A stretch of 64,000 bases of DNA. It comes from Collinsella aerofaciens (GTDB taxonomy: Bacteria; Actinomycetota; Coriobacteriia; Coriobacteriales; Coriobacteriaceae). Every line of letters begins with the position of its first letter. Positions within the stretch are counted from its first letter, which is position 1. Below the pieces are notes generated by a model. It did no database searches, was not told where the DNA came from, and was given only the letters and a program-made list of their open reading frames with translations. The position numbers and the translations under genes were made by a program. The stretch covers positions 1,240,001 to 1,304,000 of the forward strand of contig NZ_CP024160.1 of NCBI RefSeq assembly GCF_002736145.1, written 5' to 3'. Shown here piece after piece: positions 24,124 through 32,924 of this stretch.

Positions 24124-25008
24124 CTATTTCAGCTCATCGATATCGATATGCTCAATGCTCTTGAGCGGCTGACCAAAGATAAAGCTGCCCGCCACCGCAA
24201 ACTCGGCAATGTTATCGGCCGTCGTGGCAAAACGATGCTGCGGCTCGGCGGCGTCGCCCGCCAGCTGCTCGCGGCGCGTAAGGATGTCGGTCAGCTCGCG
24301 CGTGGTCTCCTCGGCGGAACTCACGACGCGCACCCCAGGCCCCAGCGCATGGCGGATAGGTCCCACCAACAGCGGAAAATGCGTACAGCCGAGCACCACG
24401 GTATCGATACCGTGGTCGCGCAGCGGCTCAACCGTGGCACCCACCAGTGCACGCACGGCAGGCGTATCGAAGATGTCCTCGTTCTCAAGCCACTGTTCTT
24501 GCAGATGTGCACCCGAGGCGAGCTCGTGTTCGACAACCTCGACAAAGCTCGAGGCAGGACAGCCGTATACATCGACGCCGGCATCTAGATCCTGAATGGC
24601 GCGCGTGTAGGCGCCCGAGCGAATGGTGAGGTTGGTGGCGAGCACGCCCACGCGACGCGAGCGGGTGCTGTTGATTGCCGCACGGGCACCCGGCGCGATC
24701 ACGCCGATCACGGGAACGTCGAGCACCTGCTGGGCCAGACGCAAGGCCGCAGCTGTCGCCGTGTTGCAGGCGATGACCATAATCTTGACGTCGTGCTTCG
24801 ACAGCCAACGGCCCGCCTGCAACGCAAACGAGCGCACCTCATCCTCGGTGCGCGTGCCGTAGGGGCAGCGTTTGGTGTCGCCGAAGTAGTAGACGGACTC
24901 ATGCGGCAGCGCCGTCGCGATGGCGCGCGCAACCGTCAGACCGCCCAAACCAGAATCGAACACGCCAATCGGGCGCGTGTCGCCTGCCAGATTCTCGATA
25001 TCGGACAT
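24124..25008 (-). CDS. murI: Glutamate racemase
   Basis: Makes D-glutamate for peptidoglycan. It has 294 residues. The substrate and catalytic motifs are IGVFDSGLGGLTVARAI (about 13-29), the first catalytic cysteine in MVIACNTATAAALR (about 76-89) and the second in VLGCTHFPLLV (about 201-211). It lies 54 bases ahead of rph on the same strand, as in the racE-rph cluster of Bacillus. Confidence 0.95.
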   Translation of the reverse strand: MSDIENLAGDTRPIGVFDSGLGGLTVARAIATALPHESVYYFGDTKRCPYGTRTEDEVRSFALQAGRWLSKHDVKIMVIACNTATAAALRLAQQVLDVPVIGVIAPGARAAINSTRSRRVGVLATNLTIRSGAYTRAIQDLDAGVDVYGCPASSFVEVVEHELASGAHLQEQWLENEDIFDTPAVRALVGATVEPLRDHGIDTVVLGCTHFPLLVGPIRHALGPGVRVVSSAEETTRELTDILTRREQLAGDAAEPQHRFATTADNIAEFAVAGSFIFGQPLKSIEHIDIDELK

Positions 25009-25059
25009 TACCTCACCAGTCTCTCTCGAAAAGACATGTCCAAGTGCGGCGACGCCGCG

Positions 25060-25971
25060 CTACGAACGCGCCGCGACCAGCAGCTCTGCCGTCGCCGCCC
25101 AACCGTCGACAATTTTGCCGCGCGTAACGAAAGCGTTCTCGCAAGCAGCCAAGAACTCGGGCGCACCGGCGCTCGTCAGGCCATTCTCGACCAGGCAGAA
25201 CGTGCCCACGTGATCGGCCATGTAGAAGTCGGACTCGGAATCGCCGAGCGCCAACGTCTCCTCGCGCTCGATCCCTAGGTGCTCGCAGAAGCGCGCAATG
25301 GCGACGCCTTTGTTGAGGCCCGCGGGGTTGATGTTGAAGGCGCGACCGTCCTCGACGCGATCGAGCTCGAGCGTCGTCGGCTTGGACAGATGCGTCAGAT
25401 GGCCGTTGCAAGCCCAGACCAGACCGCAGCCGGCCTCGTCGAGGATGGCCTGTGCCTCGTCATCGGGGATGTCGCCGCGCATGCCGACGGTGACCTCGCG
25501 GTACTTGTAGCCGGTCGACATGTCGTTGTGATACTCGATCTTGTGCGGCCAGCGGGCGAGGATCTTCTCGCACACGCCGGTCTGCTCGATCACCTGGTGC
25601 GGCGTGAGACCGCAAGAGGGGTCGTAGGGCATGTCGCCGGTCAGATACTCCCAATCGTTGGCTTTGAGGTCGTACATGACCAGGCCGCCCATCTCACCAA
25701 TGTAGGAGTTGAGGCCGAGCACGCGCGCATCCTCGTGGATCATGGTGCGGTTGCGGCCCGAGGTGGGAACCACCTGAATACCAGCGCGGGCAAGTGCCAC
25801 GACGGCCTCGACGAGTTTGGTCGAGGGGTTGCCGTCGTTGTCGCGCAGCACGCACGAGCCGGGTGCGAGCATCGTAGCATCCAGGTCGGTAAAGACGTAC
25901 TTAACCTTGGCCAAGCGCTCGCGCATCTCGCCCGAAAGCTCGGCGACGGTCGGCAGGGTGTTGTGGGACAT
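25060..25971 (-). CDS. HAD-superfamily phosphatase, Cof type
   Basis: Cytosolic hydrolase of 303 residues. Motif I is YVFTDLDATML (about 24-34), with the nucleophile and acid aspartates of DxDxT. Motif II is VVPTSGRN near 65-72. LNKGVAIARFCEHLGI near 219 supplies the motif III lysine and ALGDSESDFYMA near 240 is motif IV. The large C2 cap (about 90-215) marks it as Cof/HAD-IIB. The substrate is probably a sugar phosphate or flavin nucleotide and cannot be read. GGAG precedes the ATG. Confidence 0.85.
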   Translation of the reverse strand: MSHNTLPTVAELSGEMRERLAKVKYVFTDLDATMLAPGSCVLRDNDGNPSTKLVEAVVALARAGIQVVPTSGRNRTMIHEDARVLGLNSYIGEMGGLVMYDLKANDWEYLTGDMPYDPSCGLTPHQVIEQTGVCEKILARWPHKIEYHNDMSTGYKYREVTVGMRGDIPDDEAQAILDEAGCGLVWACNGHLTHLSKPTTLELDRVEDGRAFNINPAGLNKGVAIARFCEHLGIEREETLALGDSESDFYMADHVGTFCLVENGLTSAGAPEFLAACENAFVTRGKIVDGWAATAELLVAARS

Positions 25972-26078
25972 GGTTACTCCGTTTACGTAGAAGGGTTTGG
26001 ACTTGGACGGCATGTTTTGATTGAGGGAACACGCTTATGGCGACAGCGCACTCAGGGCGCCGCCGCCATCATGGTTCA

Positions 26079-27641
26079 TTAGTCAAACTGGGTAACATCG
26101 ATCAGGCGATTGGCCAACGAAAGGTCGCTCTCGATGGGCACGAACTCGTCGCCCACGTGCATGAGCTCCTCGTCACCCTTTGCCAGCAGCAAGACAATGG
26201 TGGGAGCATCGGGGTTGACGTACTCCTCGCGCGCTGCCTTGAACGCCGCATGCACAGCGGCTTCGCGATCGAGGATGATCTTGTTCGGCGTATCGTCGGG
26301 AACATGTTCGGCAAGCTCGCGACAGACCTTCATCGGGTCCTCGTGAGCCGGGTCCTCGTTGGCAAAAATCATCAGGTCGGAATATGGTGCGGCCTCGCGC
26401 GGAAGCTGCTCGCGGCGCTCCTGCGCCTTGCCGCCGGCAGCGCCAAACACTGCAATGACGGGGCTAGTGGGAAACGCGCGCTTGACCGACGAGAAAAGCG
26501 AACGGAACGAAAGCTGGTTGTGCGCATAGTCAACGACGCAGATCACGCGGCCGTCCTTCGACTCCACGACCTCCATACGGCCCGGCACACGAAGCTTGGA
26601 GAGGCCCTTCTTGATGGCATCGATACCGATGCCGATCTCGTGCGCAGCGGCGATAGCGACCAGCGCGTTCTCCACGTTAAAGTCTCCCGCGATACCCAGC
26701 AGGATCTTCTCCCCCGCCTCGAACTCGTCGGCACACAGGCCATGCAAGTTGAACTCGATGCTAAAGCCGACCATGCGCACATCGCTCGCCCACAGGCTTG
26801 CCTCGGGATGCTCGACGCCAACGGTCACCAAGCGCTCGGCCGTCGACGCTGCCTCCAGCACACGGTCAACCTCTTCGGTGCCCAGATTCACCACGGCGGT
26901 CTTTGCCTGGTCAAAGATCCTGAGTTTGCTCTCAAAATAATCCTCAAACGTGGGGTGTTCGATCGGCGAGATGTGGTCACGACCGATGTTGAGGAAGCAC
27001 GCCACGTCAAACGGCAGATTCTCGACGCGTTGGTACTTGAGCGCCTGGCTCGAGACCTCCATGACCATGGACTGGCGACCGGACTCACGGCAGTTGGCGA
27101 TATGGCGCCAGACCTCGGGGGCCTCGGGCGTAGTATTGGTGCTCTCGTAGCACTCGATGCCATCGTCGGTACTCACCGAGCCGATCATGCCGCAGGATTC
27201 GCCCGCTGCCTTGATGATGGACTGAAGCATAAAAGCGGCCGTGGTCTTTCCCTTGGTACCGGTGATGCCCACGATCTTGACGTCGTGGTCGGGACGGTCG
27301 TAGACCTCCGGCGGCAACAGGGCCATGGCCGTGCGAACGCTATCAACAACCAGCATCGCAGCACCGCTCTCCTGCGCCAGCGGCTCCAGAGACTCGACCA
27401 GCGACTCTTCGCACACAAATGCGACGGCACCCGCATCGAGCGCCATGCTCAAAAACGCGGGCTTAAAGGCAGCACCTTTGCAAAAGAACACGTCACCTGC
27501 CGAGACCGCGCGCGAATCAAACGAGCAGCCGGTCACGGCACGCTCGTCAACCTGCTCTGATGCGCGCAGCTCGCCGCACACATCGAGAAGCTTGGCAAGC
27601 GTATCGACCGTGGTCACGGTCGCGGAATCCGAATGGTGCAT
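26079..27641 (-). CDS. murE: UDP-N-acetylmuramyl-tripeptide synthetase
   Basis: Mur ligase that adds the third amino acid to UDP-MurNAc-L-Ala-D-Glu with ATP. It has 520 residues. The ATP loop is IVGITGTKGKTTAAFML (about 123-139). EVSSQALK near 197 and NIGRDH near 218 are conserved Mur signatures. The amino-acid pocket reads NEDPAHEDP (about 428-436), where mDAP enzymes have DNPR; lack of that arginine suggests lysine or ornithine as substrate. AAAGGTG precedes the ATG. Confidence 0.92.
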   Translation of the reverse strand: MHHSDSATVTTVDTLAKLLDVCGELRASEQVDERAVTGCSFDSRAVSAGDVFFCKGAAFKPAFLSMALDAGAVAFVCEESLVESLEPLAQESGAAMLVVDSVRTAMALLPPEVYDRPDHDVKIVGITGTKGKTTAAFMLQSIIKAAGESCGMIGSVSTDDGIECYESTNTTPEAPEVWRHIANCRESGRQSMVMEVSSQALKYQRVENLPFDVACFLNIGRDHISPIEHPTFEDYFESKLRIFDQAKTAVVNLGTEEVDRVLEAASTAERLVTVGVEHPEASLWASDVRMVGFSIEFNLHGLCADEFEAGEKILLGIAGDFNVENALVAIAAAHEIGIGIDAIKKGLSKLRVPGRMEVVESKDGRVICVVDYAHNQLSFRSLFSSVKRAFPTSPVIAVFGAAGGKAQERREQLPREAAPYSDLMIFANEDPAHEDPMKVCRELAEHVPDDTPNKIILDREAAVHAAFKAAREEYVNPDAPTIVLLLAKGDEELMHVGDEFVPIESDLSLANRLIDVTQFD

Positions 27642-27702
27642 CTTTCACCTTTCTCAGCCATTTGGCAGGGACGGTTTTTATAGTAACTGAAACGCACCCA
27701 CG

Positions 27703-27728
27703 CAAAAACGGCTCCCGGAGGAGCCGTT
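27703..27728 (-). terminator. Terminator of asnB
   Basis: AACGGCTC and GAGCCGTT pair around CTCCGG (27707-27728), with TTTTTGCG following on the minus strand, 26 bases after the asnB stop. Confidence 0.88.
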
Positions 27729-27753
27729 ACGCGCAGGCGTTCGTAAGCCGAGG

Positions 27754-29634
27754 CTAGGCAGCCTGAACAGCGGGCTGGTCCTCGTCGATAAAGAAGCGCT
27801 TGTACCACACCAGGAACACGAGCGGCGTATAGATCTTGCGCTGGAAATCGCCCTTGCCCGCAAAGTGCAGATCGAGCAGGTGCATGAGCTCGTCGGTATC
27901 GAAGAACTCGCTTGCCCACGGCGCGGTGAAGTACTCCTTGACATAGTCGTACCACTTTTGCTCGCGCAGCCAGTAGACAATCGGCACCGGGAAGCCCACC
28001 TTGGGACGGGTGGCCCACTCATCGGGCAGCGACTTGTTGGCAGCGTGGCGGAGTACCTGTTTGTTGCCGTTCTCGTTGATGCGGTAGCGGTCGGGAATGT
28101 GCTCGGCGAACTCCATGACTTTGCGGTCCAGGAAGGGCACGCGCAGCTCCAGCGAGTGCGCCATGCACATCTTGTCGGCCTTGAGCAGAATGTCGCCCGG
28201 GAGCCACATGTTCATGTCCAGGTACTGCTTCTTGACCAGCTCGGGCTGACCCTTCACGCGCGCATAGATGGGAGCGGCAAGCTCGAAGGCGCCATCGCCG
28301 GTGTTGTACTCGGGCTTGAGCACGCCGTCGACCTCGCGCTCCGGCCATACCAGAGCCTGTCCCAGGAACGACTTCTCGGGGATCTCGGCACCCTTGACCA
28401 GGAAGTTATGTCCCTTGAAGTACGGCATATGCAGCGCCAGGTTACCGAGCGCGCGACGGATGGGCAGCGGCACCATCTTTTTGTACTTGCGGACCGGAAC
28501 CGTGTCCTCGTAGTAGGCGTAGCCGCCAAAGAGCTCGTCGGCGCCTTCGCCCGAAAGCACGACGGTGACGTCCTTGCGGGCCATCTCGGCCAAGAACCAC
28601 AGCGGCACGGAAGATAGGTTGGACTGCGGCTCGTCCATGTGATACTGGATGTCCTCGAGCGCACCGAAGAACTCGTCGGCGGTAATCATCTTGCGGACAT
28701 TCTCGACGCCGAGCTTATCGGAAAGTTCCTTGGCGTAGTTGGTCTCGTTGAAATTCTTGTAATCGAAGCCCACCGAGAAGGTCTTGTCGGGCATGAGGCA
28801 AGCGGCGATGTAGCTGGAGTCGACGCCGCCGGAGAGGAACGACGCGACCTTGACGTCGGCGATGCGATGGGCCTCGACGCTCTCGTGCACGACCTCGTCC
28901 AGCTCATCGACATACTCTTCGAACGGCTTCTCGACGGCAGAGTAATCGCAATCCCAGTAGCGCTCGATGTTCATCTTGCCGGTCGGGATGTCTACGGTAA
29001 AGTAGTGCGCCGGCGGCAGCTTGTAGACACCCTCGAAGAAGGTCTCCTCGGTTGCCGAATACTGCAGCGTCATGTACGGACGCAGGGCCTTTTTGTTGAC
29101 CGCCTTGTGGAAGTGCGGGTAGTCCAGGAAGCTCTTGATCTCGGAACCAAAGAGCACGCCCGGAGCGCCGTCGCCCGCATCGGCCATGGGATAGTAGTAG
29201 AGCGGCTTGATGCCAAAGATATCGCGGGCGCCAAAAAGCTTGTTCTTCTTCTTGTCCCAGATGACGAAGGCGTACATACCGCGCAAGCGATCGAGTACTG
29301 CCTCGCCCCACTCCTCGTAGCCGTGCAGGAGGCTCTCGGTGTCGGCGCCGCAGTGGAACTGGTAGCCCTTGGCCTCGAGCTCGGAACGGAGTTCTTGGAA
29401 GTTGTAGATCTCGCCGTTGAAGACAATGACGACGCTACCGTCCTCGTTGGCCATGGGTTGGGCGCCAGCCTCGGTCAGGTCGAGGATCGACAGGCGGCGG
29501 AAGCCGAGGGCAACGCGGCCGTCGATAAACTGACCGCCCATGTCGGGACCGCGATGGACAATGCGGTCCATCATCTTGGTGAGCACCTCGGATTGGTTAT
29601 CCGTCCCACCGACAAAACCGACAAAACCGCACAT
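27754..29634 (-). CDS. asnB: Asparagine synthetase, glutamine-hydrolysing
   Basis: Converts aspartate to asparagine with glutamine and ATP. It has 626 residues. The N-terminal amidotransferase domain starts MCGFVGFVGG, giving the catalytic Cys after Met removal, and holds VFNGEIYNFQELR (about 70-82). The synthetase domain has the PP-loop SFLSGGVDSSYIAAC (about 264-278) and SGEGADELFGGY (about 360-371). AGGGG lies upstream of the ATG. The transcript is closed by a strong terminator before murE. Confidence 0.96.
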   Translation of the reverse strand: MCGFVGFVGGTDNQSEVLTKMMDRIVHRGPDMGGQFIDGRVALGFRRLSILDLTEAGAQPMANEDGSVVIVFNGEIYNFQELRSELEAKGYQFHCGADTESLLHGYEEWGEAVLDRLRGMYAFVIWDKKKNKLFGARDIFGIKPLYYYPMADAGDGAPGVLFGSEIKSFLDYPHFHKAVNKKALRPYMTLQYSATEETFFEGVYKLPPAHYFTVDIPTGKMNIERYWDCDYSAVEKPFEEYVDELDEVVHESVEAHRIADVKVASFLSGGVDSSYIAACLMPDKTFSVGFDYKNFNETNYAKELSDKLGVENVRKMITADEFFGALEDIQYHMDEPQSNLSSVPLWFLAEMARKDVTVVLSGEGADELFGGYAYYEDTVPVRKYKKMVPLPIRRALGNLALHMPYFKGHNFLVKGAEIPEKSFLGQALVWPEREVDGVLKPEYNTGDGAFELAAPIYARVKGQPELVKKQYLDMNMWLPGDILLKADKMCMAHSLELRVPFLDRKVMEFAEHIPDRYRINENGNKQVLRHAANKSLPDEWATRPKVGFPVPIVYWLREQKWYDYVKEYFTAPWASEFFDTDELMHLLDLHFAGKGDFQRKIYTPLVFLVWYKRFFIDEDQPAVQAA

Positions 29635-29821
29635 ATACTATCCCCTCTGCTGTTGCTGGGCATCAAATCGAATCAGTAGCTTTTGAGTATACCCGAGGGC
29701 GTAAAGAGGGGCGGAATGTTCAGGCAATCTCAACTGAATCAGCTCCGCGCCGACACGCGCCGGTTACCTTTAATGGATATGAGATGAATGAGGCGATTGT
29801 TTTGCTATACTCTCTCCGCAC

Positions 29822-29897
29822 GGGCGATTGGCGCAACGGTTAGCGCAGGTGCTTTACACGCACAAGGCTGGGGGTTCGAATCCCTCATCGCCCACCA
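29822..29897 (+). tRNA. tRNA-Val (TAC)
   Basis: Cloverleaf: acceptor GGGCGAT pairs with ATCGCCC, the anticodon loop is TTTACAC, the T-loop is TTCGAAT and ACCA is encoded. TATACT (29806-29811) is a fitting -10. It is the only plus-strand tRNA in the window. Its 3' end is duplicated at 30065-30090. Confidence 0.95.
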
Positions 29898-29907
29898 CTG
29901 ATTTGGA

Positions 29908-29936
29908 AACGGTCCTCGAAAGGGGACCGTTTTTTG
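29908..29936 (+). terminator. Terminator of tRNA-Val
   Basis: AACGGTCC and GGACCGTT pair around TCGAAAGG, followed by TTTTTTG. Confidence 0.9.
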
Positions 29937-30064
29937 TTTGGGCCTATTTCATGGGATTCGAACCCGGAAGGGTGCGAAGCTGAGGAAACGCGAAGCGTTT
30001 TCCAGCGCAGCACGCGAGGGCCGTAGGCCCGAAGCGAGAGCGGGCGGCGTCAGCCGCACGCGAC

Positions 30065-30090
30065 ATCCCTCATCGCCCACCACTGATTTG
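30065..30090 (+). repeat. Duplicate of the tRNA-Val 3' end (att-like)
   Basis: The 26 bases here are identical to 29880-29905, that is the last bases of the tRNA-Val T-arm, acceptor, CCA and eight bases beyond. The copies are 185 bases apart in direct orientation. This is the pattern left by integrases that use tRNA 3' ends, although no integrase is present. Confidence 0.7.
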
Positions 30091-30092
30091 TT

Positions 30093-30123
30093 AGGCCTCC
30101 AGTGATGGAGGCCTTTCTTTTTT
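30093..30123 (+). terminator. Second terminator behind the tRNA-Val 3' copy
   Basis: AGGCCTCC and GGAGGCCT pair around AGTGAT, followed by TTCTTTTTTG. It is placed relative to the tRNA copy as the first terminator is to the real tRNA. Confidence 0.85.
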
Positions 30124-30176
30124 GGGCCCATCGCAGAGGGATTCGAACCCGCCAGCACGTCCGTCACAAAGGCCGT

Positions 30177-30392
30177 GGCCAAAAAATGGCAAAAATGAGT
30201 ACTGTTACCAATTTTGTAGCAGCGATTTTTGGGTTTCGCTGGATAAATCTAGCTCTGAATCAGCGATTTGAAGCCTTTACTAGCTGTTTTCCCATTAACA
30301 TAACTGAACATGTGTGGTCTAACTAATCCTAGGTAGTCGGTTTCATATGAGATTCAACTGGTGACAGTACTCATATTTGGCATTTTTTGTCC
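30177..30392. mobile_element. MITE-like element with 33-bp terminal inverted repeats
   Basis: The 33-base ends at 30177-30209 and 30360-30392 are inverted copies that agree at about 29 of 33 positions, including ATGAGTACTGT and a run of A. The 216-bp element has no ORF and is AT-richer than its surroundings. AAAGGC occurs just outside both ends (30168-30173, 30393-30398), a possible but offset target duplication. No transposase is seen in the window. Confidence 0.6.
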
Positions 30393-30509
30393 AAAGGCTC
30401 TCCTGGCCATTGCAGATTTATGGCAAAACGGGCTCCAGACCGCCGAATCGTGCCGCATATGGCACGTCCGCAGTCCGGAACCCGGTCCAAATTGAGTTAT
30501 TGCGCCGCG

Positions 30510-31793
30510 TTAGCCCAAGACACCCGCCAGGATCTCGATTAGGCTGTCCACGTCGGCCTCTTCGCACACGAGCGGCGGCAGGAAACGCAGCGTATGGGCA
30601 CCCGTAGCGTTAATCACGGCACCGGCGGCCAGCGCGCGGGCAACAATATCATGCGCGTCGCCCGCGGCATCATCCAGGTCGCAGCCGAGCATCAAGCCGC
30701 GACCGCGCACATCGGTAACATGCGGTAACTTGGCGAGTTTTGCCTCCATATAGGCGCCCACCTTGGCAGCGTGGTCGGCATAATCGCCGCGCACGAGCGC
30801 GGAGAGCGTCGCGGCACACGCCGCGATGGCCAAGCAGCTACCGCCAAAGGTCGAGCCGTGGTCGCCCGGCTCAAACACGTCGGCAATCTCCTTCTTTGCG
30901 ACGACGGCACCCATGGGCACGCCATCAGCAATGCCCTTGGCAAGGCTCATGATGTCGGGCTCCACGCCATAGGTCTGGAACGCAAACGGCTTACCCGTGC
31001 GGAAGATACCGCACTGGACCTCGTCGGCGATAAGCACGGCGCCCACTTCGTGTGCCAGGTCGCGCGCTGCCGCCATAAACTCCTCGGTCATGGGGTGCAC
31101 ACCGCTCTCACCCTGGATCGGTTCGAGCATCACGGCGCAAATTTCACTGCCCAGCTGCTTAAAGATCGCACGCAATTCATCGACATCGTTGGGCGTGCAG
31201 GCCACAAAGCCACCCGGCAGCGGGCGGAAGCTGTCCTGCAGCCAATCCTGCATGGTGGCGGCAATGGTCTCGAGCGTACGGCCGTGGAAGCCGCCGCGCA
31301 TGCACACGATGGTGTTGCCGCCATTACCGGCACGCTTGGCGTACAGGCGCGCGAGCTTCATCGAGCCCTCGTTGGCCTCGGCGCCGGAGTTGGCAAAGAA
31401 GGTCTCCCACACCTGCTCGTCCGCAGCCGGGGCACCAAGAGCAGCTGCCGTGGTCTCATCGCCGGCGGCAATGGCATCGGCAAGCACGCGCGCACCATCT
31501 ACGTCGTCGTTAGCAAGCTTGGACAGCAGCGCCGCGACCTGTCCGCGCTGCTCAATGTAGAAGTAATTGGAGACATGCATGAGCTTTTTGGTCTGTGCCT
31601 CGAGCGCCGAGAGCACAGCCGGGTCGCCATGACCCAGGCTGCACACGCCGATGCCAGCAAGAAAGTCGAGGTACTCACGGCCATCGTCGCCGGTGAGTTT
31701 CATGCCGTGGCCCTCGACAAACTCGACCGGAGAGCGGCCAAAGGTATGCATAACGTAATGGGATTCAAGCGATTGCTGAGCTGCAAGTGACAT
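30510..31793 (-). CDS. argD: Acetylornithine aminotransferase
   Basis: PLP enzyme that makes N-acetylornithine in arginine synthesis. It has 427 residues. FLAGIGVCSLGHGDPAVL (about 44-61) is the N-terminal class III pattern. NSGAEANEGSMKLARLYAKR lies near 132-151, LIADEVQCGIFRTGK near 234-248 and the PLP lysine in SLAKGIADGVPMGA near 270. It is last in argCJBD. Confidence 0.95.
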   Translation of the reverse strand: MSLAAQQSLESHYVMHTFGRSPVEFVEGHGMKLTGDDGREYLDFLAGIGVCSLGHGDPAVLSALEAQTKKLMHVSNYFYIEQRGQVAALLSKLANDDVDGARVLADAIAAGDETTAAALGAPAADEQVWETFFANSGAEANEGSMKLARLYAKRAGNGGNTIVCMRGGFHGRTLETIAATMQDWLQDSFRPLPGGFVACTPNDVDELRAIFKQLGSEICAVMLEPIQGESGVHPMTEEFMAAARDLAHEVGAVLIADEVQCGIFRTGKPFAFQTYGVEPDIMSLAKGIADGVPMGAVVAKKEIADVFEPGDHGSTFGGSCLAIAACAATLSALVRGDYADHAAKVGAYMEAKLAKLPHVTDVRGRGLMLGCDLDDAAGDAHDIVARALAAGAVINATGAHTLRFLPPLVCEEADVDSLIEILAGVLG

Positions 31794-31862
31794 GGGATGC
31801 CTTTCGTTGAGCGCCGGACGGCGCAGGCCTATGGGTGCAGAAATGGGGCGGCTGCGGGTCGG

Positions 31863-32843
31863 CTAGACCGTCTGAAGCTTCTCGACCTCGTCGAGATTCT
31901 CGGTCAAACGCGCAGCAAACGTCGAAAGCGGATGCGGATGTGTATCGAACTCGTAAGCCATCTCGGTGGAATGGATCACGGTACCGACGCCGGCATCGGT
32001 CAGCAGCTCCAGCAGCAGCGAATGCGGCGTGGTACCGTTGATGATGTGAGCGCGAAATACGCCTCCGGCAAGCGCATCGACGGCAGCACGCAGCTTGGGA
32101 ATCATGCCCTTATCGACCTCGCCGCCGTAGAGCATTTCGTTAACCTCGTCGAGCGTTAGGTTGGAGATGAGTGAGTCTTTATCGCTAAAGTCCTTGTACA
32201 GGCCGTCGACGTCGGTCAAAAAGATCGCCTTATGCGCATGCAGCGCCGCCGCAACGGCACCGGCGGCGGTATCGGCGTTGATGTTGAAGAAACCGCCGTC
32301 CTCCCCCGCCGCGACGGTAGCGATGACGGGGATGTACTCGCTATCGAGCAGGCGCTCGATATAGTCGGTGTTGACGTGCGTCACTTTGCCCACGCGACCG
32401 AGCTCGGGGTCGAGCGGCTCGGCGATGAGCGTGCCGGCATCGCTGCCCGACACGCCCACGGCCAGGTTGCCGTGGTGGTTGATGGCAGCAACCAGCTCCT
32501 GGTTGACCTTGCCGCCCAGCACCTCGCGCACGATATCCATGGTCGCCGGCGTGGTCACGCGCTGGCCGTTCTTAAACTCGACGGGGATGTCGTAGTGGCT
32601 CAGCGCCTCGTTGATGGCCTTGCCGCCACCGTGCACGATAACAGGGCGCATGCCGATGATCTTGAGCAGCACGATGTCGCTCATCACGTCGCGGCGCAGC
32701 CGCTCATCAACCATGGCGGCACCGCCGTACTTGATAACGACCGTCTTACCGGTCAGGTTCTTAATCCACGGCAGCGCTTCGAACAGCAGCTGCGCGGTTG
32801 CTTCGTTGGATTCGCTCGAACGACAATCGCGTGCGAATTTCAT
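31863..32843 (-). CDS. argB: Acetylglutamate kinase
   Basis: Phosphorylates N-acetylglutamate. It has 326 residues, slightly longer than the usual 290-300 because of both ends. VVIKYGGAAMVDERL (about 35-49) binds phosphate, RPVIVHGGGKAINEAL (about 69-84) binds substrate and GGFFNINADTAAGAVAAAL lies near 197-215. The start with GAGG upstream is chosen over an in-frame extension of 20 residues. Confidence 0.95.
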   Translation of the reverse strand: MKFARDCRSSESNEATAQLLFEALPWIKNLTGKTVVIKYGGAAMVDERLRRDVMSDIVLLKIIGMRPVIVHGGGKAINEALSHYDIPVEFKNGQRVTTPATMDIVREVLGGKVNQELVAAINHHGNLAVGVSGSDAGTLIAEPLDPELGRVGKVTHVNTDYIERLLDSEYIPVIATVAAGEDGGFFNINADTAAGAVAAALHAHKAIFLTDVDGLYKDFSDKDSLISNLTLDEVNEMLYGGEVDKGMIPKLRAAVDALAGGVFRAHIINGTTPHSLLLELLTDAGVGTVIHSTEMAYEFDTHPHPLSTFAARLTENLDEVEKLQTV

Positions 32844-32924
32844 AATCTGCCTCGTCTTTCGTATCGTTATCGCGCCGTGCTCCGCCGTCCGCAATCGCGG
32901 CAAGATGCGCAGCGTGCCTGGAAT

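Larger units (their letters stand above)
29937..30509. other. Gene-free stretch between tRNA-Val and argD
   Basis: No credible ORF. It holds short GC hairpins at 29985-30060 (such as GGGCCGTAGGCCC and GGCGGCGTCAGCCGC), the tRNA 3'-end copy (30065-30090), a second terminator, two tRNA T-arm-like strings GGGATTCGAACCC (about 29952 and 30138, opposite strand) and the MITE-like element (30177-30392). Confidence 0.7.
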
